Shown here one piece after another: positions 37,124-47,267 of a stretch of DNA of 64,000 nucleotides. Under the pieces are notes generated by a model that saw nothing but the letters and a program-made list of their open reading frames with translations, ran no database searches and was not told the origin of the DNA. Both the position numbers and the translations under genes were made by a program. Where the stretch lies: NCBI GenBank assembly GCA_001898225.1, contig MKTJ01000014.1, positions 1-64,000 on the forward strand, in the 5' to 3' direction. The stretch comes from Chloroflexi bacterium 54-19 (GTDB lineage: Bacteria; Chloroflexota; Chloroflexia; Chloroheliales; Chloroheliaceae). The first letter of the stretch is position 1, and the number at the start of each line of letters is the position of its first letter.

Positions 37124-38095
37124 CTAGCTGGCCAAACGCCGATGGAGTGAACCACTTTCTTCCAGAGCCCGCAAGGCGGCCCAAAGGGCTTCCTCAAGGG
37201 CGTCCGAGTGTTCATCCAACAAACTTTGAGCGGTATAGGAATGCCCCACCCGGCAACGGTATCTAACCACACCCTCATTATCAATTTCCCAGAGTGTACC
37301 ATGACATTCGGGGCAAGCAATGGTGGCCGGTTTGCCGATTGTGTTTAGAATTTCATCGTCTGGAATATGTGACAAAGCGAACTCATCTTCGATTTTAAGT
37401 TGCCTGGTAATTGCCCTTGCGGCTTCCATTTCTGACATACCTGCGTCTGCAGGTTCCCTTACAAGTCCATATAACAAAGCGCTCATTTCGGATAAAGGTA
37501 CCGCGAAATCAATATTGTTGACTTTGCGAAGGGCATTCATTGGCATTTCCGGGTAAAGGGCATCCGCCGGGGTTTGAATCCCGGCCAAACCACCCCGTTG
37601 TTTGATTGCCATGAGGCCAAATACACCATCATCTAGCATACCGGTCAGCAAGACCCCGATGACGCGAGGACCAAAGTTACGGGCTGCTGAGTGAAAAAGG
37701 GGATCAATTGCCGGGCGGTGCCGGTTTTCCTTGGGGCCTCGCACCACCCTGACCGTATTTTCTTCCAAAACCATGTGGTGGTTGGTTGGAGCGACATAAA
37801 TATGGTTTTTTTCGAAAACCAGGCCATCGGTTGGATAGCTGACAGGTAAGGGCCCGGCTTTTGATAAAATCTGGGGTAAAAAACCAGGGCTCTCGCTAGA
37901 GGTATGGATAACAATAAAGACAGTGGCACCCAGGTCTGGAGGTAAATCCTTTACAAGGTTTTGAAGGGCTTCAACTCCCCCCGCAGATGTACCAATTACG
38001 ATAATATCGTGGAGATTGGAAACCGAATCAATGTTTTCTACCTGGTCCAACCCGGGTCCTGTGTGACCGGTTTCTTTATTCGGATTTTTAGCCAA
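37124..38095 (-). CDS. CheB-type methylesterase with C-terminal zinc-ribbon-like tail
   Basis: 323 aa. The methylesterase domain (about 30-215) has DIIVIGTSAGGVEALQNLV (catalytic Ser), FIVIHTSSESPGFLPQIL (His) and LLTGMLDDGVFG (Asp). There is no receiver domain, unlike classical CheB. The C-terminal 100 residues contain CPECHGTLW then RYRCRVGHSY, a CxxC...C pattern suggesting a small metal-binding module, and a helical end. It lies 197 bp upstream of the CheB-CheR fusion on the same strand and probably shares its regulation. It may be a stand-alone stress-type methylesterase rather than a chemotaxis protein. Confidence 0.88.
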   Translation of the reverse strand: MAKNPNKETGHTGPGLDQVENIDSVSNLHDIIVIGTSAGGVEALQNLVKDLPPDLGATVFIVIHTSSESPGFLPQILSKAGPLPVSYPTDGLVFEKNHIYVAPTNHHMVLEENTVRVVRGPKENRHRPAIDPLFHSAARNFGPRVIGVLLTGMLDDGVFGLMAIKQRGGLAGIQTPADALYPEMPMNALRKVNNIDFAVPLSEMSALLYGLVREPADAGMSEMEAARAITRQLKIEDEFALSHIPDDEILNTIGKPATIACPECHGTLWEIDNEGVVRYRCRVGHSYTAQSLLDEHSDALEEALWAALRALEESGSLHRRLAS

Positions 38096-38749
38096 AATAA
38101 TTCAGCTTTCTTAACAATTTAGTCCTCAAAGGGTTGTAAAATTATAATCCACACTCTTAACTGCTTTTTCACAAAGCGAGTAAAGTTAATTGCCAGCAAT
38201 TTACCGGTAGCTTTAAGGCCGGCGTTTCGAGGTTAAAGAAGGGGCGGTTTAGAAATCTTTCCCATAGGTTACGGTCCCGCTTTGGTAAATTTCAATTACA
38301 ATTCAATTATACCTGTTAAGTAAACAAATGTAATTTTCAGGCGGTGGATAACCGGGCAAAATCTTTATTTCCTAAAATGGTTAAATACACCAGCAATTAA
38401 CTTAGAATGTGCTTCATAGGGAAATGTAGCCATCAGGTTTAACCTCAAACGACCCATTGCCAGGAAAATAAAGCATTTAACCCAAGCCCTTTCCGAGCAG
38501 TTGGCAACTTGACCTTGCCCAGTTTAGGGAAGTTTCAAAAAAGAGGAGAAACCAGGAGTTTTCAAAAGTTAATGGGGTTTTATAAGCCGAATAAGAACAT
38601 AATCATTTCCGATTGAAATACATTTCTAAATATTCAAAAAATTCTAGCCCTGGAATGAAAGTTTTATCCAAAGGAATTGTAAATAGCAAGAGGTAGCTAA
38701 CACCACCTCTTGCTAACTGATTGTAGAGCCGGTTAGGGAATTTGAACCG
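38096..38749. other. intergenic region: cheB promoter candidate, GH31 terminator hairpin
   Basis: About 650 bp with no gene seen. On the minus strand a TATAAT (38311-38306) with a TTACAT-like -35 about 16 bp upstream could drive the CheB gene. Near the right end TAGCAAGAGGT (38684-38694) and ACCTCTTGCTA (38705-38715) form an 11-bp stem with a 10-nt loop, 35 bp past the GH31 stop; the T-tract after it is weak. The middle is AT-rich and featureless. Confidence 0.45.
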
Positions 38750-40735
38750 TTATTGTGTTATTGGCAGTTTTGCACCATCTTTTAAAAATAACGGGATTCT
38801 TGCAAGTGGTGCTTCAGTGAACTTGGTAATTCCACCATCAAACTGTTCTCCCGAATAAGCATCAGTCCAGGTAGCCCCCTCCGGCAAATATACGGAGCGT
38901 GCCCTGGCGCCTTGCTCAAGAATCGGGGCTACCAGTAGATCTGGCCCAAACATGTATTGGTCTCCTACATCCCAGGTTTTGCTATCTTGCGGGAAATCAT
39001 AGAAAAGAGGCCGCATCGGAGGCGTTCCCTTATCGCTGGCAACTTGCATCAATTGAGAAATATAGGGACGAAGCCTTTCTCTTAAAAAGAGATGGTTAAC
39101 CATAATTTCATAGGCCTCTTCACCATAGCTCCAAACTTCATTGGGACCCCCGCTGCCACAGATTCCGCCACCAGAATTACCTGGCCCAGGTGTAAAAGGT
39201 TTGCGGTCTCCATGGATGCGAAATACCGGACAAAATACCCCGTACTGGAACCACCGAATAATAAGTTCCTGGAAAACCGGGTCATTTGGGTCGCCTCCAT
39301 GAAATCCACCTATATCGGTGGTCCACCAGGGAATTCCTGCAATTGCCATATGTAGGCCCGCGCGTACCTGGTGGCCAAATACTTTGAAGGTAGAGGCAAT
39401 ATCTCCTGACCAAACCAAAGCACCATAGCGCTGGCTACCGGCCCACGCTGACCGGACCAGATTTATGATATTGGGCTGCTTCTCTTTTGTCATCCCCTCA
39501 AAAAAGGTCTGACTGTAATTACTTGGATAAATATTGCCGACTTGCTTACTGGAGCCGATATGATAACGGTAGATGTCGTGATCGTAAACGGATAATTCGG
39601 GTTCCGCTTCATCTAACCAGAAGAGCTTGATCCCGTAATCGTAATAGTTCTTTTTGATTATGTTCCAGAGATAGGTACGAGCCTCAGGGTTGGTAGCGTC
39701 GAAAATGGCATTTTGTCCCAGGAATTGGAATTGAGTACGAACCCCACGGTCTGAGCGCAGAAGATACCCCTTCTCAAGCATTTCGACGTAATTATCAGAT
39801 TCAGTTTGTACTGTCGGCCATATGGATACCATTAGCTCAATGCCCATCTCCTTTAATTCTTCTACCATAGATTTTGGGTCAGGCCAGTATTGGGGATCGA
39901 ATTTCCAGTCTCCCTGGTTTGTCCAATGGAAGAAATCTGCGACTATCACCGAAATAGGTAAGTTTCTTCTCTTGTATTCTCTTGCGACCTCAAGAAGTTC
40001 ATCCTGGCTCCTGTAACGAAGCTTACTTTGCCAGAAGCCCATTGCGTATTCCGGCATCATAGGAACTTTGCCCGTGGACGAAGCGTAGGCTTCTTCGATT
40101 TCGGCAGGTGTATCTCCCGCAGTTATCCAGTAATCCAACTGTTTAGTGGAGGTTGCACTCCATTCTGTGATATTCAGGTTGAAATTTACACGCCCAATTG
40201 CAGGATTATGCCACAAAAAGCCGTAACCCAGATTTGACAGGACAAACGGAACGCTCACCTGAGAATTCCTGTGGGTCAAATCCAATTGACACCCTTTCAG
40301 GTTAAAAAAGCTTTGCTGGTACTGCCCCATTCCATACAGCTTCTCAATAGGATCAGATTCTAACCTGAGGGTCAGGTCAAAGTCGCTACTGCCGGGATGG
40401 GCAATAAGTTCACGGCCACCGTATTTTAGCTGGTAAGTGTGTTCGCTCTCACGTAACAGGATTTCACCTTTTTGGTTAAAAATTGTTATGCGGCCATTCC
40501 TGGTAATTTCCGCTTTGATCTTCCCATTCGTGATGGTCGCATTATCCTGGTTGATTTTGATTTCTGCTTCAGACGGGTCCGCCGGTAGCAAGGCCCAGGC
40601 CTCATCTGTTATAGGGGCGTATGAAGCACGTACACGCAAGGAATTCGTTCCCCAGGGTTCAATCCAGACTTGCTCATGGTCGTATTCCCTAATCAGGCGA
40701 GATTTAACTGAACGAAACATAATTGGGGCCTCCAC
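38750..40735 (-). CDS. GH31 glycosidase (alpha-glucosidase / alpha-xylosidase type)
   Basis: 661 aa; Met6 is an alternative start. The N-terminal beta-sandwich is followed by the GH31 barrel: PISVIVADFFHWTNQGDWKF, then the nucleophile Asp375 in KLFWLDEAEPE, the acid/base Asp445 in VWSGDI, and GIPWWTTDIGGF with FRIHGDRKPF. It would remove alpha-linked glucose or xylose from oligosaccharides. The Trp-rich VADFFHW loop is commoner in alpha-xylosidases, but the call is not firm. There is no signal peptide. It is the last of three glycosidase genes on this strand, separated from GH2 by 570 bp, so it probably has its own promoter. Confidence 0.92.
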   Translation of the reverse strand: MEAPIMFRSVKSRLIREYDHEQVWIEPWGTNSLRVRASYAPITDEAWALLPADPSEAEIKINQDNATITNGKIKAEITRNGRITIFNQKGEILLRESEHTYQLKYGGRELIAHPGSSDFDLTLRLESDPIEKLYGMGQYQQSFFNLKGCQLDLTHRNSQVSVPFVLSNLGYGFLWHNPAIGRVNFNLNITEWSATSTKQLDYWITAGDTPAEIEEAYASSTGKVPMMPEYAMGFWQSKLRYRSQDELLEVAREYKRRNLPISVIVADFFHWTNQGDWKFDPQYWPDPKSMVEELKEMGIELMVSIWPTVQTESDNYVEMLEKGYLLRSDRGVRTQFQFLGQNAIFDATNPEARTYLWNIIKKNYYDYGIKLFWLDEAEPELSVYDHDIYRYHIGSSKQVGNIYPSNYSQTFFEGMTKEKQPNIINLVRSAWAGSQRYGALVWSGDIASTFKVFGHQVRAGLHMAIAGIPWWTTDIGGFHGGDPNDPVFQELIIRWFQYGVFCPVFRIHGDRKPFTPGPGNSGGGICGSGGPNEVWSYGEEAYEIMVNHLFLRERLRPYISQLMQVASDKGTPPMRPLFYDFPQDSKTWDVGDQYMFGPDLLVAPILEQGARARSVYLPEGATWTDAYSGEQFDGGITKFTEAPLARIPLFLKDGAKLPITQ

Positions 40736-41306
40736 TCCTTCAGGATGATTAAAACATTAGATGTTGGGTAAATATACTACAATTGTGCTTGTAACCAGGT
40801 TTCTACACCAAAGAAATTTTTTAGTAACATAATTTTACACTATTGAAAAACCTGAATTATTGAGGTTCTACCGCTTTTGTTAACCAATTAAGATTAATTC
40901 CAAAATCTTATTCTTATCTTTGCAATAAATAAACCCTGTCTGCAATGGCCCAGCTTATTACTATTTAAGACTTACCCTTATTCAATGCTATCCTAGACCG
41001 ATGGTGTAGTGATAATTCCTTCGTTTGGCCAGGCAGTTCCGGAAAATTCTGTTAGGAATCGGCCATCCAATTTTAATAGCAAATTCCAGCAATTAATTTC
41101 CCAGGAAAACCTATGCTCCTCATAGTAGACTCGGTGCAAGGGTTTCAGGAGGCCTGATTGCTCGGCAGTTAAAGCTAAACCGGGCCGGATAAACTTCTCA
41201 TCCGGCCCGGCACGATGGGAAACATTTTGGATTAAATTTCCCCTGTTTAGCTTTCGGTAAGGGCCAGGCAGTTACCTATTGCCCACCTGAGGCCCCGGTA
41301 GATTAG
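40736..41306. other. intergenic region with a strong terminator hairpin
   Basis: No gene is visible. CCGGGCCGGAT (41180-41190) and ATCCGGCCCGG (41200-41210) form a perfect 11-bp GC-rich stem with a 9-nt loop. On the minus strand it is followed by TTTAGCTTT, so it probably terminates the GH2 transcript about 100 bp past its stop. The left half should contain the GH31 promoter, without clear hexamers. Confidence 0.6.
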
Positions 41307-43073
41307 TTATTTCTTGTTAATCCTGTTAATTTTCTCCATTTCGATTTTCGGTTCCCGCCGGATTGTAAGCAGGCCGTTCACCTCTTGCTGTATGTCAGTC
41401 AACTGGGTATAGCAATAGCCGCTTACGTAGTCCAGGTTCTTGATAGCTTGCGTAATACTCTCGTAGCGTTTAAGGAACTCTTCCTCGTTTGATACCTGGT
41501 TACCATAGCCCCAACCATCTTCGTTTTTGAACGCAATACCGCCATACTCACTGATGATAACAGGTTGGCCTTTATACGCGTACCCTTCTGCAAATGGAAA
41601 GCGGTGCGTATCGTGTGTAATATCGTTGCTGAGAAGCTTGTCCTTATCCCGGTAACGCGCTTCTAATACGGAACCACGCTCCTCATAATCATGCAGAGTA
41701 ATAATATCCGAGACGGTATGCTCCCAGCCGTCATTGACAATTACCGGTCTCATCTGGTCATAAGATTTGGTCCAATAATAAATCGCTTCGGTATACGCCT
41801 GTATCTTCGGTTCTCTTGGGATGTTCTCGATGCCCCAGGATTCGTTAAAGGCGACCCACGTTACGATGCTTGGATGATTGTAATTCTGCTGCACAACTTC
41901 CATCCATTCTTTCGTGAAACGCTGCACCGCCTCGTCATTAAACCCATAAGCATTTGCCATTTCCGACCAGACGAGCAGGCCCTTGCGGTCCGCCCAGTAC
42001 AAATACCTGGGGTCTTCTACCTTCTGGTGCTTGCGAACGCCGTTGAAACCAAGCGCCAGCGTTTTATCAATATCTTCAATAATGGCTTCCTCGGAGGGAG
42101 GTGTCAGGTGGGTATCTTCCCAATAGCCTTGATCCAGCAGAAGCCGTTGATAAATGGTCCAGGTGTTGAGCAAAATGTTGCTGCCTTTAATGGCAACGCG
42201 CCGCATACCGAAATAAGTGTAGACTGTATCGACCGGCTGGCCATCTTTCTTTAAAATAACCTCGGCATCGTACAAATTCGGGGTATCAGGATGCCAGGTA
42301 TAGACCTTCCATTCGGCAGCATCGTTCAAGACGCTTAAATCTACCTTCAAAGACGCCCGGTCTACTGTCGTTTCTGTTGACCGTATTAACGTTCCTTTAA
42401 AGCGAATAATCGTCTGAAGAGTCAACCCTTCAAAGGAACGAACCGTGTTAGCCAGCTCATAATCGAACGTAACGGCACTGTCTTCCAGTCTTGGCGTAAT
42501 TTTAGCGCGTTTCACATGGAGCGCATCGACATATTCCAACCATACAGATTGCCAGATCCCTGTCGTCTGCACATACCAGCACCCGAAATTTTTATCAATC
42601 CAACGTTGCTTGCCGCGAGGCTGCGCTGTACTGTTGCTATCTTCGACCCTGACCGTGATCCGGTTATCGCCACCAGGTTCTAAAGCATCGGTAATATCAA
42701 ACGAGAAAGCGGCATACCCTCCTTCGTGCAAGCCGATGTATATACCATTCACCCAGACCTTTGCCAGATAATCGACGGCCTGAAAATGGAGAATAACCCG
42801 CTTATTTTCCGGTTGGGTTGGGATGGCTACGTGACGCTCATACCAGACGCATGGGTGAAATGTAGTTTCTCCGATGCCACTTGCCTTTGTCTCATACGTG
42901 AAAGGAACCTGGATTGTCGTTCTAGCTCCTTCGAGCGTGTTGAACCACTTCTTCCGCTCACCTTCAAACCCATCATCAAAGCGAAAATCCCACTCCCCAT
43001 TCAACAATTGCCACTCGTCGCGTACCAATTGCGGTCGAGGGTAATCTTTAATATATTTGTGCGAATCGGTCAT
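41307..43073 (-). CDS. GH2 family glycosidase (beta-galactosidase/beta-glucuronidase/beta-mannosidase type)
   Basis: 588 aa. The N-terminal jelly-roll sugar-binding domain has LLNGEWDFRFDDG and VWVNGIYIGLHEGGYAAFSF. An immunoglobulin-like domain follows at about 180-285. The catalytic barrel has the acid/base Glu in WVAFNESWGI (near residue 400) and the nucleophile Glu in VIISEYGGIAF (near 515). It lacks the long C-terminal domains of LacZ. The aglycone cannot be told from motifs. There is no signal peptide. It is 66 bp downstream of the GH38 gene and probably cotranscribed; the pair suggests breakdown of mannose-containing glycans. Confidence 0.9.
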   Translation of the reverse strand: MTDSHKYIKDYPRPQLVRDEWQLLNGEWDFRFDDGFEGERKKWFNTLEGARTTIQVPFTYETKASGIGETTFHPCVWYERHVAIPTQPENKRVILHFQAVDYLAKVWVNGIYIGLHEGGYAAFSFDITDALEPGGDNRITVRVEDSNSTAQPRGKQRWIDKNFGCWYVQTTGIWQSVWLEYVDALHVKRAKITPRLEDSAVTFDYELANTVRSFEGLTLQTIIRFKGTLIRSTETTVDRASLKVDLSVLNDAAEWKVYTWHPDTPNLYDAEVILKKDGQPVDTVYTYFGMRRVAIKGSNILLNTWTIYQRLLLDQGYWEDTHLTPPSEEAIIEDIDKTLALGFNGVRKHQKVEDPRYLYWADRKGLLVWSEMANAYGFNDEAVQRFTKEWMEVVQQNYNHPSIVTWVAFNESWGIENIPREPKIQAYTEAIYYWTKSYDQMRPVIVNDGWEHTVSDIITLHDYEERGSVLEARYRDKDKLLSNDITHDTHRFPFAEGYAYKGQPVIISEYGGIAFKNEDGWGYGNQVSNEEEFLKRYESITQAIKNLDYVSGYCYTQLTDIQQEVNGLLTIRREPKIEMEKINRINKK

Positions 43074-43139
43074 AGCTTACAATCTCCAGGATAAATATAA
43101 TTACTAAACAGGTAAAAAAGTACCCAAAACATTAATTTA

Positions 43140-46100
43140 TTAGAAAAAGACCTTCAATGTTTTGATTTCAAATGCCCGGAAATCGAGCGAAATTACCGAA
43201 CCGTCCAGGGCGATTTCCTGTAGTTCTTCTTCCAGCATATTGGTCAGCGCCACCCGGTAAGGAAGTTTAACGAAGCGAACTTTTACCCTCTTTACAGCGG
43301 AACGCTCCGCTTCGTAAAGGCGCAAAACGTACGCCTGTCCTTCTTCGGCCGGTTTCACTGTCTCAAGAATAATATTGGAAGCATCTACTGTCACCAGCGA
43401 CCCGATATCTTCCGTGGAACGGCCAGGTACGGCGATTACACCCACATTCAACTCGTAAGCGGGCCGAATGACCGTCTCCGTTCCAAACCCACCTTCGTGA
43501 GGAAGAAGCGCATATACGACTTCGTGAATTCCTTCGTCGCCGCGAGGGTCCGGGTGCGTTCCCCCTTTGTGAAGGGTGAGCCGCATATCCGAGCTCTCTA
43601 CGGAAATGCCGTATTTGCAATCATTGAGTAGCGCGACGCCGAACCGGTTCTCCGACAAATCTGTCCACTTGTGGTTACAAACCTCGAACATCCCCTGGTC
43701 ATAAGAGGTATTGGTATGGGTTGGCCGTTCCACGTACCCGAATTGGACTTCATGGCGGGCCTGCGGCGCCAGGATATCGACATCGAAACCGACTTTGAGA
43801 AGTTGGTGTTTCTCTTTCCAGTCGATGACCGTCTCAAAATCCACCTGCGGCGTATCGCTGTGAAATACAATATCCTGTTTCAAAGATGATGCTTTCCCGA
43901 GCCGGTATACGCTGCGAATTCGCAATTGCAATGGACCGGTCGCGACAAGCTCCTGGCTTTCGAGCGATGTTTGAAGCTGCAACTTGGTGGCCTGGTCCCG
44001 GTCGATGTCCCAATTGTCCCAGGAGGCCGGCACATCTTCACCGAGCAGGAACGCGTTAAGGGGATAGCCGTTTCCGCGAAGTTCGCGCCCTGTCCCATTA
44101 TCAATAAAAGAGGCAATATAACCATTGTTATCGAAAGTTACCAGAGCGAACGGCGTCTTCACCTGCCTATCAAGATAAGAGAATGGGGATGCAGTTATTT
44201 CTTCTGCATTCTGGGCAACCTCAATCACTGCGGTCCCCAATGCCGGGACAGTCACGCCCCCGACCAGCAGTTTCTTCTTGCCAAACACATCTTCAATCCG
44301 TTGGCCCCGTAACGGATCTGCCACCTGGACGCTTGAGTCCTTAAAGTCGAGCGCAATCGTTCCTTTTCGGTCCCATCCCAGGGTATTGAGGACGGTGATA
44401 CGTTGCGGGGCAGGCGTTACGGTCGTCGCCAGCAAATCCTCTGTCATCCGTCCCGCCTCACTAATAATGGAACCGACCTCACGAATAGCGCGGTCATGCA
44501 CTTCCGGAATCGAAGTGCCTGGCAGAATATCGTGGAACTGATTTATGAGCAGTAATTCATATAATTCGGTCGTGCGAACCGAGGGTTTATCCGCACCACT
44601 AATCCAGCGCAACACTTCGGCGAGTTCAAGGTTGTGAAGCGCAATTTCGGCCTTGCGGTTGTTGCGTTTAATCTGATGCATCTGGGTCAGCGTTCCCCGG
44701 TGCCCTTCAAGATAAAGCTCACCAGTGTGGACCGGCGGATTTACGGCCGTCTCCTCTAACTCCCGCATAAATTTGCTGACAGTTGTATGTTCGGAACGAG
44801 GCACGCCTTCCGTATCCTGGATTCGCCGCGCCATCTCCAGCATTTCGTACTGCGGACCGCCACCTCCGTCGCCAAAGCCATACGATATGAGCCTGCGATC
44901 ATTCACCTGCCGGTGTTGGATACCGCCATTGCCACTCCCATATATCCTGTTGATAACCGTTTCGGCATCAGGCCAGCAATGGATGGTATTGAAGTGAGTA
45001 AATACCTGCGTACCGTCCATACCTTTCCATAGGAACGTATCATAAGGAAATAAGTTGGTATCGTTCCAACTCAGCTTGGTTGTCAAAAAGTAGCGGATAC
45101 CGCTTCCCGCCAGAATTTGCGGAATCGCCGCACTGTAACCGAATGTATCCGGCAGCCAGAAGGTATCCGACTTATAACCGAAATGGTTAAGCGTGTAGCG
45201 CTGGCCCTTGAGAAACTGGCGCACCAGGGACTCGCCACTGACAAGATTGCAATCGACTTCAACCCATACACCCCCATTCGGCTCCCAGCGGCCTTCAGCC
45301 ACCCGCTGCTTGATTCCTTCGAAAATGCTCGGGTAATACCGCCGCATCAACTCCGCATGAAAAGCCGAACTTTGCACGAACGTGTATTCTGGATATTGCT
45401 CCATTAGGCTCAGGGCATTGGCGTACGTGCGTCCACACTTACGAATCGTCTCGTCGCGGGTCCACAGCCAGGCCGTATCCATATGGGAATGTCCGATGAG
45501 CCCGGCACGAGGGCCTGATGGAGAGTTCTTCGGCTCCAGCAGCACCTTGATAGTCTGCGCTGCCGCCTCCAACCCGGGTTGCCAAACTTCTTCGGACACC
45601 TCGTCCGGGGATTGATGGAGATAGCGAAAAGCTTCAACCAGGGCATTAATAATTTTCCCTTTACGAAAATCGTCTACCGCTTCGGAACGAACGATTTGAT
45701 TTAGAGTACGCAGATTGAAGACAAAGTCCTGCACATATTCCCTGCAAAGTACGACATTGATGGATTGGAACACCCGCTTGTAGCGAATTGGACTTCCATC
45801 ACCTGTTTCGTACAACTGGTAGGGTTGTGTACCGACGCAAGGATGGCCGGCGTAGCTTTCGAAGGCGAGTTCGTATTGCTCCCCAGAACGAGCTTCTGTG
45901 GCAAGCAGCATAGTACGGTGATAGCTACGAATTGGGTCGTCAAAAATACCTCTAGGCTGTCCGTTGACCCAGAAGAGTGTTTCCACGCCGTCTGTCTTTG
46001 CCTGAATGAACAGTTTACAGCCATTAAGATGCTCAGGAACTTCATATGCGCCTTTGAACCAGGCTGACCCCCATGGTTGCCCCCAGATAAGACCCTGCCC

Positions 46101-46268
46101 AGCCGAAAGCCAGTCAACTCCTTCTCCAGGCACGCTGTAGAGGTGTTCCAGGGTTTCAAAAAAGCAAACCCTTACTTCATCCACCTTTTCAAAGATCAGG
46201 GTTTCGTAGACTTCTTCCAGTTTTCTAAGTTTGTCCAGCGTTTTTTGTAAATGATTTCTATGCATCAA
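43140..46268 (-). CDS. alpha-mannosidase, GH38
   Basis: 1042 aa, full family length. The N-terminal cap is followed by the GH38 catalytic domain: zinc ligands in GHSHMDTAWLW (Asp264 in this stretch), YTFVQSSAFHAELM, GGVWVEVDCNLVSGESLVRQ, and the nucleophile Asp374 in WLPDTFGYS. The C-terminal half is a chain of beta-domains, including GRELRGNGYPLNAFLLGED. It releases alpha-mannose from glycans in a metal-dependent retaining reaction. No signal peptide, so cytoplasmic. It is the first gene of a GH38-GH2 unit. The 250 bp upstream hold its promoter; no sugar-responsive regulator or transporter is adjacent. Confidence 0.95.
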   Translation of the reverse strand: MMHRNHLQKTLDKLRKLEEVYETLIFEKVDEVRVCFFETLEHLYSVPGEGVDWLSAGQGLIWGQPWGSAWFKGAYEVPEHLNGCKLFIQAKTDGVETLFWVNGQPRGIFDDPIRSYHRTMLLATEARSGEQYELAFESYAGHPCVGTQPYQLYETGDGSPIRYKRVFQSINVVLCREYVQDFVFNLRTLNQIVRSEAVDDFRKGKIINALVEAFRYLHQSPDEVSEEVWQPGLEAAAQTIKVLLEPKNSPSGPRAGLIGHSHMDTAWLWTRDETIRKCGRTYANALSLMEQYPEYTFVQSSAFHAELMRRYYPSIFEGIKQRVAEGRWEPNGGVWVEVDCNLVSGESLVRQFLKGQRYTLNHFGYKSDTFWLPDTFGYSAAIPQILAGSGIRYFLTTKLSWNDTNLFPYDTFLWKGMDGTQVFTHFNTIHCWPDAETVINRIYGSGNGGIQHRQVNDRRLISYGFGDGGGGPQYEMLEMARRIQDTEGVPRSEHTTVSKFMRELEETAVNPPVHTGELYLEGHRGTLTQMHQIKRNNRKAEIALHNLELAEVLRWISGADKPSVRTTELYELLLINQFHDILPGTSIPEVHDRAIREVGSIISEAGRMTEDLLATTVTPAPQRITVLNTLGWDRKGTIALDFKDSSVQVADPLRGQRIEDVFGKKKLLVGGVTVPALGTAVIEVAQNAEEITASPFSYLDRQVKTPFALVTFDNNGYIASFIDNGTGRELRGNGYPLNAFLLGEDVPASWDNWDIDRDQATKLQLQTSLESQELVATGPLQLRIRSVYRLGKASSLKQDIVFHSDTPQVDFETVIDWKEKHQLLKVGFDVDILAPQARHEVQFGYVERPTHTNTSYDQGMFEVCNHKWTDLSENRFGVALLNDCKYGISVESSDMRLTLHKGGTHPDPRGDEGIHEVVYALLPHEGGFGTETVIRPAYELNVGVIAVPGRSTEDIGSLVTVDASNIILETVKPAEEGQAYVLRLYEAERSAVKRVKVRFVKLPYRVALTNMLEEELQEIALDGSVISLDFRAFEIKTLKVFF

Positions 46269-46519
46269 TTTCGTAAGGCTCCTTTGAGATTTTCATTCAA
46301 AAAAGGATAAATGCGGTATTTATTAGTTTTCTAACCAACTTTCAGCCTTCTGTACTTAAACACCTTCTGGCAGACCCGCAAGCATTATTCCCAGGCCCAG
46401 ACCGGCCGTTAAAAAACTAAAGCGATCATTTTCGGGTTTCCCCGTTCCCTATTTACTGCTTACTTGTTTGTTTGCTAAACTTCACCTGTTCAGGTTAGGC
46501 CACAACTCTATCACTACCT

Positions 46520-47125
46520 TTAAGCTTCTTCCGGTTCGCCTTGCCTCTCAGCCGCCTTCCCGGAATTATCCCCGGAAAAAACTTCTCCCGACTTCTCACG
46601 CAAAGCTGCTACCCGGCTTTTAAGGGAAGCAATACGGTCCGCATTTTCCGGATTTCTCGCCAATCTTTCCAGGTGAGCCTCGGTCGGCTTAGAAAAGCTT
46701 ACCAGCAAATTTTCCAAAATGCGGGAGACGAAGTTATCTATAAACTGTTCTTTATTAAGGATTGGAGTATAGACAAAGGCAGTATCCACTTTACGCGCCC
46801 GCAGAAGGTGTTTGCGGGCCAGCCGGGCCATGGTAGTCATGATGGTTGTGTAGGCAGTATAGCGGCTTTGCCAGAAAGCCTCATACACCTCTCGAACCGT
46901 AACCCCGGCTGAGGTACCGGTTGGCACTTTTATCCAGATATATTCCATAATATCTGCTTCGAGGTCTCCCATTACTTTGCGGACGCCTTCCCGGTCTGGG
47001 CGGAAAACCGCTATATTCGGTTCTTCTTCAAAAGAAGGTTGCCCCACAGCCAGGGCCGCCGCTTCATCCGGTTCGTCTGGTCGGGTAAAATCCTTTTTAA
47101 GCTCATTTTTTGGTTTTTTGACCAT
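46520..47125 (-). CDS. BlaI/MecI-family transcriptional repressor
   Basis: 201 aa. The central winged helix is typical: LEADIMEYIWIK, TVREVYEAFWQ, YTTIMTTMARLARKHLL and AFVYTPILNKEQF, with a helical dimerisation part at about 125-160. Extra acidic N- and C-terminal tails flank it. There is no cysteine anywhere, so it is not a copper-sensing CopY. No BlaR/MecR-type peptidase is adjacent, so how it is released is unknown. It is divergent from the csoR-led copper operon. Its own promoter (47268-47297, minus) overlaps repeated TATAGTA-like motifs that may be its operator. Confidence 0.88.
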   Translation of the reverse strand: MVKKPKNELKKDFTRPDEPDEAAALAVGQPSFEEEPNIAVFRPDREGVRKVMGDLEADIMEYIWIKVPTGTSAGVTVREVYEAFWQSRYTAYTTIMTTMARLARKHLLRARKVDTAFVYTPILNKEQFIDNFVSRILENLLVSFSKPTEAHLERLARNPENADRIASLKSRVAALREKSGEVFSGDNSGKAAERQGEPEEA

Positions 47126-47267
47126 AATAAACCTGGCTCTTAAATATTAAAAAGGTCTTCCATGTTCCTGGTTCCAACCATTCCTCTAAACAAGCTGGTT
47201 CATTACCGCGCCTAATCCCAACACCGAAAGCTTGTCCAAAAGGCTCAAAATCCGGTTTGCAAGGTTT

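Noticed and set aside
46520-47125. BlaI-type protein as the copper-sensing CopY
   Set aside because: The protein has no cysteine, so it lacks the CxCxxxxCxC metal site of CopY; CsoR is the copper sensor here.
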